From Microbacterium sp. 1.5R (lineage in GTDB: Bacteria; Actinomycetota; Actinomycetes; Actinomycetales; Microbacteriaceae): DNA of 64,000 nucleotides. Positions within the stretch are counted from its first letter, which is position 1, and every line of letters begins with the position of its first letter. The stretch is taken from NCBI RefSeq assembly GCF_001889265.1, contig NZ_CP018151.1, forward strand, positions 1,860,001 to 1,924,000, read 5' to 3'. The translations under genes were made by a program, and so were the position numbers. Below the pieces are notes generated by a model. That model saw only the letters and a program-made list of their open reading frames with translations, searched no databases and was not told the origin of the DNA. Positions 28,789 through 37,092 of this stretch are shown here, one piece after another.

Positions 28789-28861
28789 GTTCGATCCAAC
28801 CGATTCCTCCCCGTTTCCGGCCCTCCATAGACTGAGGCCACCGCACAAACTTGGAGGCAGA

Positions 28862-30067
28862 GTGGCCGAGATCTCGGACGTCTTCTTCGTCGATGGAGTG
28901 CGCACCCCCTTCGGGCGCGCCGGCGAAAAAGGCATGTACTGGAACACCCGCGCTGATGACCTCGCCGTCAAGGCGACCATCGGCCTGATGGAGCGGAATG
29001 CAGCCGTTCCGGCCGACCGCATCGACGACGTCGCCATCGCCGCGACCAGCCAGACCGGAGACCAGGGCCTGACCCTCGGGCGCTCCGTGGCGATCCTCGC
29101 GGGACTTCCGCAGACGGTGCCCGGACTCGCCGTCGAGCGCATGTGCGCGGGAGCGATGACGAGCGTCACCACGATGGGAGCATCGATCGGGGTCGGCATG
29201 TACGACTTCGCGCTCGCCGGCGGGGTCGAGCACATGGGTCACCACCCGATCGGCGGCAACGCCGACCCCAACCCGCGATTCGTCGCGGAGCGCATGGTCG
29301 ACCCCGGCGCTCTGAACATGGGTGTCACGGCCGAGCGCATCTTCGATCGCTTCCCGCACCTCACCAAGGAGCGCTCCGATCGATTCGGCATGCTCAGCCA
29401 GCACAAGGTGCAGGCGGCGTACGACGCGGGCAAGATCCAGCCGGATCTCGTGCCCGTCGCGACCAAGACCGCCGACGGCGCATGGGGCCTGGCGACGGAG
29501 GACGAAGGTCGTCGTCCGCAGACCACCATGGAGGACCTCGCGGCCCTCAAGACTCCTTTCCGCCCGCACGGCCGTGTGACCGCCGGAACCTCGTCGCCCC
29601 TCACAGACGGCGCCACGATGTCACTGCTCGCCGGAGGCGGCGCGGTCAAGGAGTTCGGTCTCGCACCGAAGATGCGCATGGTCTCGTTCGCCTTCGCAGG
29701 CGTGCAGCCGGAGATCATGGGAATCGGCCCGATTCCCTCGACCGAGAAGGCTCTGAAGAAGGCCGGACTCACGATCGCCGACATCGGCCTGTTCGAGCTC
29801 AACGAAGCCTTCGCCATCCAGGTGATCTCGCTGCTCGACCACTTCGGCATCGCCGACGACGACCCCCGCGTCAACCAGTGGGGCGGCGCGATCGCGCTGG
29901 GCCACCCGCTCGCGGCATCCGGCGTGCGTCTGATGATCCAGCTCGCGGCGCAGTTCGCCGAGCGACCCGATGTGCGCTACGGCCTGACGGCCATGTGCGT
30001 CGGTCTCGGACAGGGCGGCTCGGTCATCTGGGAGAACCCGCACTTCGACGGCAAGAAGAGGAAGTAA
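28862..30067 (+). CDS. fadA: Acetyl-CoA acyltransferase (thiolase)
   Basis: A 401-residue thiolase. The acyl-accepting Cys lies in VERMCAGAMTS near residue 93; the C-terminal block has GGAIALGHPLAASGVRL with the catalytic His and MCVGLGQGGSVIWE with the second Cys. FVDGVRTPFGRAG is the typical start. It cleaves 3-ketoacyl-CoA in the last step of beta-oxidation. The GTG has a strong TTGGAGG site. It is the first gene of an operon with the multifunctional protein, only 5 bp ahead of it. Confidence 0.95.
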   Translation: MAEISDVFFVDGVRTPFGRAGEKGMYWNTRADDLAVKATIGLMERNAAVPADRIDDVAIAATSQTGDQGLTLGRSVAILAGLPQTVPGLAVERMCAGAMTSVTTMGASIGVGMYDFALAGGVEHMGHHPIGGNADPNPRFVAERMVDPGALNMGVTAERIFDRFPHLTKERSDRFGMLSQHKVQAAYDAGKIQPDLVPVATKTADGAWGLATEDEGRRPQTTMEDLAALKTPFRPHGRVTAGTSSPLTDGATMSLLAGGGAVKEFGLAPKMRMVSFAFAGVQPEIMGIGPIPSTEKALKKAGLTIADIGLFELNEAFAIQVISLLDHFGIADDDPRVNQWGGAIALGHPLAASGVRLMIQLAAQFAERPDVRYGLTAMCVGLGQGGSVIWENPHFDGKKRK

Positions 30068-30072
30068 GCCTG

Positions 30073-32232
30073 ATGGCCCACTCGATTTCCGAGCAGTACG
30101 CGAACGTTGACTTCTCCCCCATCCAGGCGCTCACCGACGGCGAGGTGATCACGCACTCCCCCGTGCGTGACATCCGTCTCGCGTCGGGCAAGGTGCTCGC
30201 ACTGATCACCCTCGACAACGGACGCGACCACACGCGTCCGAACACTCTGGGGCCGGCGACGCTCACCGCCCTCGGTGAGACGCTGGACGGCCTGGCCGCT
30301 CGTGCGTCAGCCGGCGAGATCCAGGCGGTCGGCATCACCGGCAAGCAGTACATCCTGGCCGCCGGCGCCGATCTCTCCGACATCAGCAAGGTCGGGTCGC
30401 GGGACAACGCTCGCCTGATCGCGCAGCTCGGCCACAAGGTGCTCGGAAAGTTCGGGGAGCTCGGCGTTCCGTCGTTCGCCTTCGTGAACGGTCTCGCACT
30501 CGGAGGCGGACTCGAGATCGCACTCAACTCGACCTACCGCACGGTCGACGCCTCCGCCGCGGCGATCGCACTCCCCGAGGTCTTCCTCGGCATCATCCCC
30601 GGCTGGGGCGGCGCCTACCTGCTGCCCAACCTGATCGGGATCGAGAACGCCCTCGAGGTGGTCATCTCGAACCCGCTCAAGCAGAACCGGATGCTGAAGC
30701 CGCAGCAGGCGTTCGACCTCGGCATCGTCGACGCGATCTTCCCCGCCGCGAACTATCTCGAGAACTCGCTCGCGTGGGCGGACGCCGTGCTCGGCGGCAA
30801 GAAGGTCGAACGCAGGAACGAGCCGGGCAAGATCGAACGACTCACGAAGTGGCCGATCGCCATCAAGATGGCACGCGGCATGCTGGAATCGAAGATCGGC
30901 ACCGTCCCGAAGTCGCCCTACGCCGCACTCGACCTGCTCGACAAGGCCAAGAGCGGCACCAAGGCGGAGGGCTTCGCCCGTGAGGACGAGGCGCTCGCCG
31001 AACTCGTCACGGGCGACCAGTTCGCAGCATCCATGTACGCCTTCGACCTCGTGCAGAAGCGTGCGAAGCGTCCGGTGGGAGCCCCCGACAAGGCACTTGC
31101 GAAGAAGGTCACGAAGGTCGGCATCATCGGCGCTGGTCTCATGGCGAGCCAGTTCGCCCTGCTCTTCGTGCGCAAGCTGCAGGTGCCGGTACTCATCACC
31201 GACCTCGATCAGGCGCGCGTCGACAAGGGCGTGGCCTACATCCACGAGGAGATCGGCAAGCTCGAGGCCAAGGGCCGCCTGGATGCGGACTCCGCGAACA
31301 AGCTGCGCGCGCTCGTGACCGGGACGACGGACAAGAACCTCTATGCGGACTGCGACTTCGTCATCGAGGCCGTGTTCGAGGAGGTCGGCGTCAAGCAGCA
31401 GGTGTTCGGCGAGATCGAGAAGATCATCGCCGAGGACGCGATCCTGGCGACCAACACCTCCTCGCTCTCGGTCGAGGAGATCGGCGCGAAGCTCGCTCAC
31501 CCCGAGCGCCTCGTCGGCTTCCACTTCTTCAACCCGGTGGCAGTGATGCCGCTGATCGAGATCGTCAAGACACCGACGACCTCGGAGGCGGCGCTCTCGA
31601 CCGCGTTCGTCGTCGCGAAGAATCTCGGCAAGAACGCGGTGCTCACCGCCGACGCGCCGGGCTTCGTCGTGAACCGTCTGCTGGCCAAGGTCATGGGCGA
31701 AGCGGCTCGCGCGGTGTACGAGGGCACCCCGATCACGGATGTCGAGAAGGCCTTCGCGCCCCTCGGACTCCCGATGGGTCCCTTCCAGCTGATCGATCTG
31801 GTCGGATGGAAGGTCGCCGCCCACGTGCAGGACACGATGGCGCACGCGTTCCCCGACCGCTTCTACGCGAACGAGAACTTCCACGCTCTCGCGGAGCTCG
31901 ACGCGGTCATCGAGAAGGACAAGGGCGGTCGTGTGACCGGTTGGGCCAAGCAGGCCGAGAAGCTGCTGAAGCCCGCTGTCGGCAAGACGCCCGCGTCGGC
32001 CGAGACGATCCTGCAACGGGTGCAGGACGGCCTTGCGAGCGAGATCAAGATGATGCTCGACGAGGGTGTCGTACTCGAGGTCGAGGACATCGACCTGTGC
32101 CTGATCCTCGGCGCGGGCTGGCCCTTCATCGATGGCGGGGCGTCGCCCTACCTCGACCGCGAGGGCGCCTCGCAGCGCGCGTTCGGCGGAGAGTTCCACA
32201 CCCCGCAGATCCGCGGCATCGAGCACGGCTGA
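30073..32232 (+). CDS. fadB: Trifunctional-type fatty acid oxidation protein (enoyl-CoA hydratase / 3-hydroxyacyl-CoA dehydrogenase)
   Basis: 719 residues. The N-terminal crotonase domain (about 25-260) has GITGKQYILAAGADLSDI, NGLALGGGLEIAL and ALPEVFLGIIPGWGG. The NAD-binding domain begins VGIIGAGLMASQFALLF near residue 352, followed by the catalytic LVGFHFFNPVAVMPLIEIV and the C-terminal 3HCDH domains with DAPGFVVNRLL. It hydrates enoyl-CoA and oxidises 3-hydroxyacyl-CoA; with the thiolase upstream it makes a complete beta-oxidation complex. A hairpin terminator follows directly. Confidence 0.95.
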   Translation: MAHSISEQYANVDFSPIQALTDGEVITHSPVRDIRLASGKVLALITLDNGRDHTRPNTLGPATLTALGETLDGLAARASAGEIQAVGITGKQYILAAGADLSDISKVGSRDNARLIAQLGHKVLGKFGELGVPSFAFVNGLALGGGLEIALNSTYRTVDASAAAIALPEVFLGIIPGWGGAYLLPNLIGIENALEVVISNPLKQNRMLKPQQAFDLGIVDAIFPAANYLENSLAWADAVLGGKKVERRNEPGKIERLTKWPIAIKMARGMLESKIGTVPKSPYAALDLLDKAKSGTKAEGFAREDEALAELVTGDQFAASMYAFDLVQKRAKRPVGAPDKALAKKVTKVGIIGAGLMASQFALLFVRKLQVPVLITDLDQARVDKGVAYIHEEIGKLEAKGRLDADSANKLRALVTGTTDKNLYADCDFVIEAVFEEVGVKQQVFGEIEKIIAEDAILATNTSSLSVEEIGAKLAHPERLVGFHFFNPVAVMPLIEIVKTPTTSEAALSTAFVVAKNLGKNAVLTADAPGFVVNRLLAKVMGEAARAVYEGTPITDVEKAFAPLGLPMGPFQLIDLVGWKVAAHVQDTMAHAFPDRFYANENFHALAELDAVIEKDKGGRVTGWAKQAEKLLKPAVGKTPASAETILQRVQDGLASEIKMMLDEGVVLEVEDIDLCLILGAGWPFIDGGASPYLDREGASQRAFGGEFHTPQIRGIEHG

Positions 32233-32244
32233 GCTGAACCTCTG

Positions 32245-32272
32245 GGGGGCCGCCGTCCGGCGGCCCCCTTTT
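32245..32272 (+). terminator. Rho-independent terminator of fadA-fadB
   Basis: GGGGGCCGCCG (32245-32255) pairs with CGGCGGCCCCC (32258-32268), followed by TTTT. It also separates the convergent GMC oxidoreductase gene. Confidence 0.9.
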
Positions 32273-32278
32273 CCATGT

Positions 32279-33931
32279 CTACGGTGCAGGACGCTCGTCG
32301 AGCTCACCGGAACGCGGCCAGAACGACATCGCTCTCTCAGCGAGCGCGGTGATCGTGAGCGACGGATTCACCCCGGGATTCGCGGGAACCGCTGCGCCGT
32401 CCATGACGTGCAGCCCCGGGTGACCCCACACCCGGTGGAAGGGGTCGACGACACCGGTCTCGGGCGCCCCAGAGATCACCGCTCCGCCGAGGAAGTGGGC
32501 GGTGAGCGGAATCCCGAAGATCTCGGGCCAGGATCCGCGAGGCTCGGCGGCGACCCCGCCGTCCTTCTCGACACGCGCGGCGATCGCCGAAGCCGCGCGA
32601 TGAGCCTGCGGAAGATGACTGGGGTTCGGTGCGCCGTGCCCCTGCGCGCTCGTCATGACCATCCGCCCGAATCTGCGCCGGAGCGACAGAGTGAGCGAAT
32701 TGTCCAGGGTCTGCATCACGAGTGCGATGATGCCCCGTTCGCTCCAACGTCGGAGCGAGCCCAGGTGCAACTGACGGATCGGTGCGCGGGCGACCTGGCC
32801 CAGCACACTCACGAGACGGCCTCCGAGACCTCGGTCGCCCGGCACCATCAGCGACGCAAGGGCCCCCATCAGGTTCGATCCCGGCCCGTACCGCACATTC
32901 TCGACGTGAGTGCTCTCGTCGATGTGGAACGAGGTCGTGATCGCGACACCGTGCGCGAGTTCGAGGGACGCCGGAACGGCGACGGCGACGGCACCGTCGA
33001 GAGCCTCGGAGTTGGTCCGCGTCAGGCGACCCACCGCATCGGAGACCCGTGGAAGGGCCCCGGACAGCTTCATCCGATGCAGCAGCTGTTGCGTGCCCCA
33101 GGTTCCCGCGGCGAGCACCACCTGACGCGCGCTCACGGTGCGACGGTCGCGCCGGAACCACGCTCCGCTGCGCTCCGTCGTCACGGCGAAGCCGCCGTCT
33201 GCCAGGGCGCGCACCTCGGTGACGGTGCGCAGCGCTTCGATGACGGCGCCTCTCCTCTCGGCCAGCGCCAGGTAGTTCTTCATGAGCGTGTTCTTCGCGC
33301 CGACGCGGCATCCGACCATGCAGTTGCCGCAGAGAGTGCATCCGGTGCGGTCCGGCCCCTCGCCACCGAAGAAGGGATCGGGCGTTCGGACTCCCGGCGC
33401 GCCGAACCAGACCCCGACCGGCGCGTGTCGGAATGTGCTTCCTACGCCGAGATCTTCGGCCGCTCCTGCCATGATGCGCTCGACGGGTCCGGAGTGCGGG
33501 TAGCGCTCGACCACCCCGAGCATCCGCTTCGCCGTCGCATAGTGCGGCGCCAGCTCCTCCTCCCAGTCTGCGAGAGCGCCCCACTGCGGATCCGCGAAGA
33601 ACGCTCCGCCGGGCTGGTACAGCGTATTGGCATAGTTGAGAGACCCGCCGCCCACGCCCGCCCCGGCGAGGATCATCACGTGCGGCAGGCGATGGATGCG
33701 CTGGATGCCGAAACAGCCGAGCCTCGGTGCCCACAGATAGCGGCGCACGTCCCAGCTGGTCTTCGCGAAGTCCTCGTCCTCGAAGCGTCGGCCCGCCTCG
33801 TACACGCGGACACGGTAGCCCTTCTCCACGAGCCGCAACGCAGCGACCGATCCGCCGAACCCCGAGCCGATGACGACGACGTCCTCGTCGAAGTCCTGGG
33901 CGTGGTGCGGAGAAGCCGACCTGTGGTTCAC
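32279..33931 (-). CDS. GMC-family FAD oxidoreductase (cholesterol-oxidase-like) with a ferredoxin-like Cys motif
   Basis: 550 residues. The FAD-binding loop is VVVIGSGFGGSVAALRLVEKGYRVRVYEAG (about 18-46); GAGVGGGSLNYANTL and the C-terminal NPGVNPSLTITALAERA are GMC/cholesterol oxidase landmarks. Cysteines 198, 201, 204 and 208 form C-x2-C-x2-C-x3-C (GCTLCGNCMVGC), which looks like an iron-sulfur-type motif. It probably oxidises a steroid or long-chain alcohol. Its GTG overlaps the upstream lipid kinase stop (GTGA), and GGAGGG lies before it. Last gene of the minus-strand lipid operon. Confidence 0.88.
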   Translation of the reverse strand: MNHRSASPHHAQDFDEDVVVIGSGFGGSVAALRLVEKGYRVRVYEAGRRFEDEDFAKTSWDVRRYLWAPRLGCFGIQRIHRLPHVMILAGAGVGGGSLNYANTLYQPGGAFFADPQWGALADWEEELAPHYATAKRMLGVVERYPHSGPVERIMAGAAEDLGVGSTFRHAPVGVWFGAPGVRTPDPFFGGEGPDRTGCTLCGNCMVGCRVGAKNTLMKNYLALAERRGAVIEALRTVTEVRALADGGFAVTTERSGAWFRRDRRTVSARQVVLAAGTWGTQQLLHRMKLSGALPRVSDAVGRLTRTNSEALDGAVAVAVPASLELAHGVAITTSFHIDESTHVENVRYGPGSNLMGALASLMVPGDRGLGGRLVSVLGQVARAPIRQLHLGSLRRWSERGIIALVMQTLDNSLTLSLRRRFGRMVMTSAQGHGAPNPSHLPQAHRAASAIAARVEKDGGVAAEPRGSWPEIFGIPLTAHFLGGAVISGAPETGVVDPFHRVWGHPGLHVMDGAAVPANPGVNPSLTITALAERAMSFWPRSGELDERPAP

Positions 33932-34839
33932 GGTGTCCCTCCGGCACCTGAGGGGACGAGGACGGCCAGCGCGGAGCGCCGGATTCCGATCATGCACTCA
34001 TCTTCGGCGATGCGCTCTCCGTCGGCGTAGACGACGAGTCCAGGCGCGCTCACTGTCACGGTACGAGCCTGGCGCCGCGTCACCTCCGGTCGAGCGAGAT
34101 GCACTCCGCGCAGCAGGAGCGGGAACAGCCGCAGCAGGCGGAGCCGGGTCAGCGGCGCGACGTGCACGATGTCCAGCATCCCGTCGTCCGCGGCGGCGCC
34201 CACGCAGAGAGGCATGCCACCTCCGTAGCTCGGCGTATTGCCCACGGCGACGAGCGTTCCCGGCAGGTGAACCGGCTCCGCGCCATCGAGGGAGACGGTG
34301 AAATCCATCGGCCGCAGTCGCACGAGCTCCACGACCAGCGCCAGGTAGTAGCGCAGCACGCCGCGCGGCCAGCGCAGCCGATTGGTCCGATCGCTCACCT
34401 TCGCATCGAACCCGAGGGCGGCGATCGTCAGGAACAGATCGACGCGGTCGGCGGCGCGGACTTCGCCGACATCGATCGTGCGCGGGATACCCGTCAGAGC
34501 GAGCTCGGCCGCAGCGACCGCGTCGCGACGCGGCAGGCCCAGGGCTCGAGCGAGGTCGTTGCCCGTGCCCGCAGGCACCAGGACCACCGGAACCCCCGCA
34601 GCGCAGACCACGTCGAGGATGCCGGACAGCGTGCCGTCTCCGCCCACCACGACGAGCACCCCCGGGCGCGCGTCGAGCGCCCGAGTCGCCAGGAGCCGAC
34701 TCGATGCTGCCGACTCTCCCGTGTACGCCCGCACGTCCGCTCCTCGGGATCGCAGGTGCGCCACGGCGACCTCGGTCTCTCGGGCGCCACGACCTTTTCC
34801 TGCGAACGGGTTCGACAGCACCGCGATGTGCTCAGCCAC
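33928..34839 (-). CDS. Diacylglycerol/lipid kinase family protein
   Basis: 303 residues of the DagK/YegS/sphingosine-kinase family. SNPFAGKGRG near residue 9 and VVGGDGTLSGILD with GTGNDLARAL near 65-95 form the nucleotide-binding catalytic core; IDVGEVRA and GMLDIVHV follow. It phosphorylates a lipid alcohol such as diacylglycerol or an alkylglycerol. A GTG start overlaps the end of the upstream flavoprotein gene by 8 nt. The block resembles the region around Rv2252 of Mycobacterium tuberculosis as I recall it. Confidence 0.9.
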   Translation of the reverse strand: MAEHIAVLSNPFAGKGRGARETEVAVAHLRSRGADVRAYTGESAASSRLLATRALDARPGVLVVVGGDGTLSGILDVVCAAGVPVVLVPAGTGNDLARALGLPRRDAVAAAELALTGIPRTIDVGEVRAADRVDLFLTIAALGFDAKVSDRTNRLRWPRGVLRYYLALVVELVRLRPMDFTVSLDGAEPVHLPGTLVAVGNTPSYGGGMPLCVGAAADDGMLDIVHVAPLTRLRLLRLFPLLLRGVHLARPEVTRRQARTVTVSAPGLVVYADGERIAEDECMIGIRRSALAVLVPSGAGGTP

Positions 34840-36463
34840 GTCCGCGCGACCGATCCGACGAGATGACCGCTCCCGGGTTGAGGATCCACGTCGGATCGAG
34901 CTCCCGCTTGATGGCCGCGAGGATTCGCACCCCCGTGTCTCCGATCTCCTGCTCCAGCCAGGCGGCATGATCACGACCGACCGCATGGTGATGGCTGATG
35001 GTACCGCCCGCCGCGAGCAGCGCATCGTTCACCCGTCGCTTGATCTGCGTCCAGGTGTCGAGCGGTTCGGATCGGAGGTTCGCGATCACCGTGAAATACA
35101 GCGAGGCTCCGGTGGGATAGACGTGCGAGACGTGGCACATCACGTACGACCGGGCGCCGGCATCCTCGAATCCTGCGCGAAGAGCCGACGTGACCGCCGC
35201 TCTGAGGTGCAGCAGGTTCGACCAGGTGGTCGCCGTCTCGAGCGTCTCGCAGAACACTCCTGCATCCAGCAGCGAGTCGCGCAGATACGGACCGTCGAAG
35301 CGCCCGGAGAGCCACCCCTCTGCGGCGCCCTCACCCGACGAGATCCCACCGGCCGCCGCCAGGATCGCCGATGTGCGCCCCCGACGCTCGGCGATGTCGT
35401 CTCCCTCATAGACGGTGACGAGGCTCGCGCCCTTCGCGAGGGCCCGCCCGATCCGACCGACCTGGGCGAGGCTGACCGCCGTCTCGGCTTCATCCGACAG
35501 ACGCAGCACTGTCGGGCCGCCACCGTGCTGCGTCACGCGGCGCAGTCCATCGACGCCCTGCGTGAAGTCCGCGAAGGTCCAGGCTTCGAAGAGGCGGTCA
35601 CGCGGTACCGGATGAACGCGCACTCTCACTTCGGTGATGACGCCGAAGATGCCCTCCGACCCCAGGAAGACGCGGACGAGATCGGGCCCGGCTGAAGATC
35701 CCGGCGACCGTCCGAGCTCGATGTCGCCGGTCGGCGTCGCGACTCTCAGCCCGGTGACCATGGAGTCGAATCGCCCATGCCCTGCCGAGTTCTGACCTGA
35801 CGAGCGTGCAGCGGCGAACCCTCCGATCGTGGCGTACCGGAAGCTCTGGGGGTAGTGACCGAGTTCGAACCCCCTGGCCGCGAGCAGAGCCTCAGCATCC
35901 GGCCCCGTCGTTCCGGCGGCGAGAATCGCTTCGCCGCTCGCCTCGTCGAAGTGGATGAGGCCCGAGAGCCGGCGCAGATCCAGGCTGACGACAGCGCGGT
36001 GCGTGCCGCGTTCGGGATCGAGAGCGCCCACCACGCTCGTCCCACCGCCGAACGGGATCACGGCTATCCTCCGGTCGACGCACGCCCGGAGCACCGCCGC
36101 GACCTCATCGTGGGTTCCCGGCAGCACCACCGCGTCAGGGGAAGTCTGCTGAGGTCTACGGCGCCGGAGAAGGTCCGGCGTCGAACGTCCCCCGGCATGG
36201 CGGATGCGCGTCTCGCTCGAGGTGTCGATGTGCTCTGCGCCGACGACGGCGGCCAGTCCCTCGAGATCGTCCTCCTGGAGCGACGACGGCGCGAGCGCCA
36301 CCTCGGCGAGTTCCACGGGCGTCGCGGGCCTGTGCACGCGACCGAGCAGCAACGGCAGCATCATCCGGACGGCGCGCGGCAGATCCGACGCCCTGGCGGG
36401 ATCGCCCCAGCCGTTCCATCGCATCTCCGTCGTCACGGCAACCCTGCCGTTCTCTGAGCCCAT
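34832..36463 (-). CDS. FAD-binding oxidase, alkyl-DHAP synthase-like
   Basis: Up to 543 residues, FAD_binding_4 type. The N-terminal half has HAGGRSTPDLLRRR, PDAVVLPGTHDEVAAVLRAC, VIPFGGGTSVVGAL (FAD pyrophosphate site) and GHYPQSFRYATIGGFAAARSSGQNSAGHGRFDSMV, which match alkyl-dihydroxyacetonephosphate synthase. The C-terminal HHHAVGRDHAAWLEQEIG is a conserved His-rich block of the same family. It may exchange an acyl for an alkyl group to make ether lipids; a different carbon substrate cannot be excluded. Starts at 36436 (GTG with GGCAGGG) or 36424 are alternatives to the ATG at 36463. Confidence 0.85.
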   Translation of the reverse strand: MGSENGRVAVTTEMRWNGWGDPARASDLPRAVRMMLPLLLGRVHRPATPVELAEVALAPSSLQEDDLEGLAAVVGAEHIDTSSETRIRHAGGRSTPDLLRRRRPQQTSPDAVVLPGTHDEVAAVLRACVDRRIAVIPFGGGTSVVGALDPERGTHRAVVSLDLRRLSGLIHFDEASGEAILAAGTTGPDAEALLAARGFELGHYPQSFRYATIGGFAAARSSGQNSAGHGRFDSMVTGLRVATPTGDIELGRSPGSSAGPDLVRVFLGSEGIFGVITEVRVRVHPVPRDRLFEAWTFADFTQGVDGLRRVTQHGGGPTVLRLSDEAETAVSLAQVGRIGRALAKGASLVTVYEGDDIAERRGRTSAILAAAGGISSGEGAAEGWLSGRFDGPYLRDSLLDAGVFCETLETATTWSNLLHLRAAVTSALRAGFEDAGARSYVMCHVSHVYPTGASLYFTVIANLRSEPLDTWTQIKRRVNDALLAAGGTISHHHAVGRDHAAWLEQEIGDTGVRILAAIKRELDPTWILNPGAVISSDRSRGRG

Positions 36464-36465
36464 GC

Positions 36466-36478
36466 GTTACAGTGTGAC
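36466..36478. promoter_or_regulatory. Near-palindromic operator between the flavoprotein and TetR genes
   Basis: GTTACA-G-TGTGAC is a 13-bp dyad with a single mismatched pair. It fills the 20-bp gap between two divergent start codons, the natural place for the TetR protein to bind and regulate both transcripts. Confidence 0.6.
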
Positions 36479-36483
36479 AGATC

Positions 36484-37092
36484 ATGGAAGAACGTCAACT
36501 GGTGCTCGACGCGATGTCCGACCGCGCTCCGGAGTGGGATGCCACGCAGTCGCGCATCCTCGACGCCGCCGATGCGCTGATCGGTCGACGAGGCGTGAAT
36601 GGCGTCACGATCGCAGAGCTAGCTCGGCGCGCGGGGCACAGCCGGCCGACGATCTACCGCAGCTGGAACGACGCCGACGATGTCGTCCGCTCAGCGCTCC
36701 TGCGCAGAGTCGCGGTGATCCTCGCGCAGTTCCCCACGCACGCGACCAGCCGACACGGACTCGTCGACGATGTTCTCCGCTTCTCCACCCTCTTCCGTGC
36801 CGACGACGTGTACGGACGGCTTCTCGCCGATGAACCGGAGGCGTTCACCCGCTACACGCTGCAGCGTGTGGGTTCGAGCCAGAGACTCATCCTGAGGTGG
36901 CTGGCGACCGCGATCGGTGCGGCGCAGCAGGGAGGATCGGTGAGGCACGGCGATCCCGACGAGATTGCCGTCATGCTGCTGCTCATCGCGCAGTCGGCAG
37001 TGCTTTCGCACGGAACGGTGTCGGAGCTCCTCTCTGAGGAGTCTTGGGAACGCGAGCTGCGAGCAGCCCTCGACGGGCTCCTGCGGCCATGA
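36484..37092 (+). CDS. TetR/AcrR family regulator
   Basis: 202 residues. The HTH lies at about 20-65: TQSRILDAADALIGRRGVNGVTIAELARRAGHSRPTIYRSWNDADDVV. The rest is the ligand-binding helical domain. It is divergent from the flavoprotein-kinase-oxidoreductase operon across 20 bp and is translationally coupled to the downstream glpD (ATGA overlap). It probably controls this lipid block in answer to a lipid or acyl-CoA ligand. No ribosome-binding site is visible before the ATG, so the mRNA may be leaderless, or a start at 36514 is used. Confidence 0.9.
   Translation: MEERQLVLDAMSDRAPEWDATQSRILDAADALIGRRGVNGVTIAELARRAGHSRPTIYRSWNDADDVVRSALLRRVAVILAQFPTHATSRHGLVDDVLRFSTLFRADDVYGRLLADEPEAFTRYTLQRVGSSQRLILRWLATAIGAAQQGGSVRHGDPDEIAVMLLLIAQSAVLSHGTVSELLSEESWERELRAALDGLLRP

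Noticed and set aside
30307..32307. Minus-strand open frame of 666 codons opposite fadB
   Set aside because: Antisense of a clear crotonase/3HCDH gene; no motifs and no start signal.
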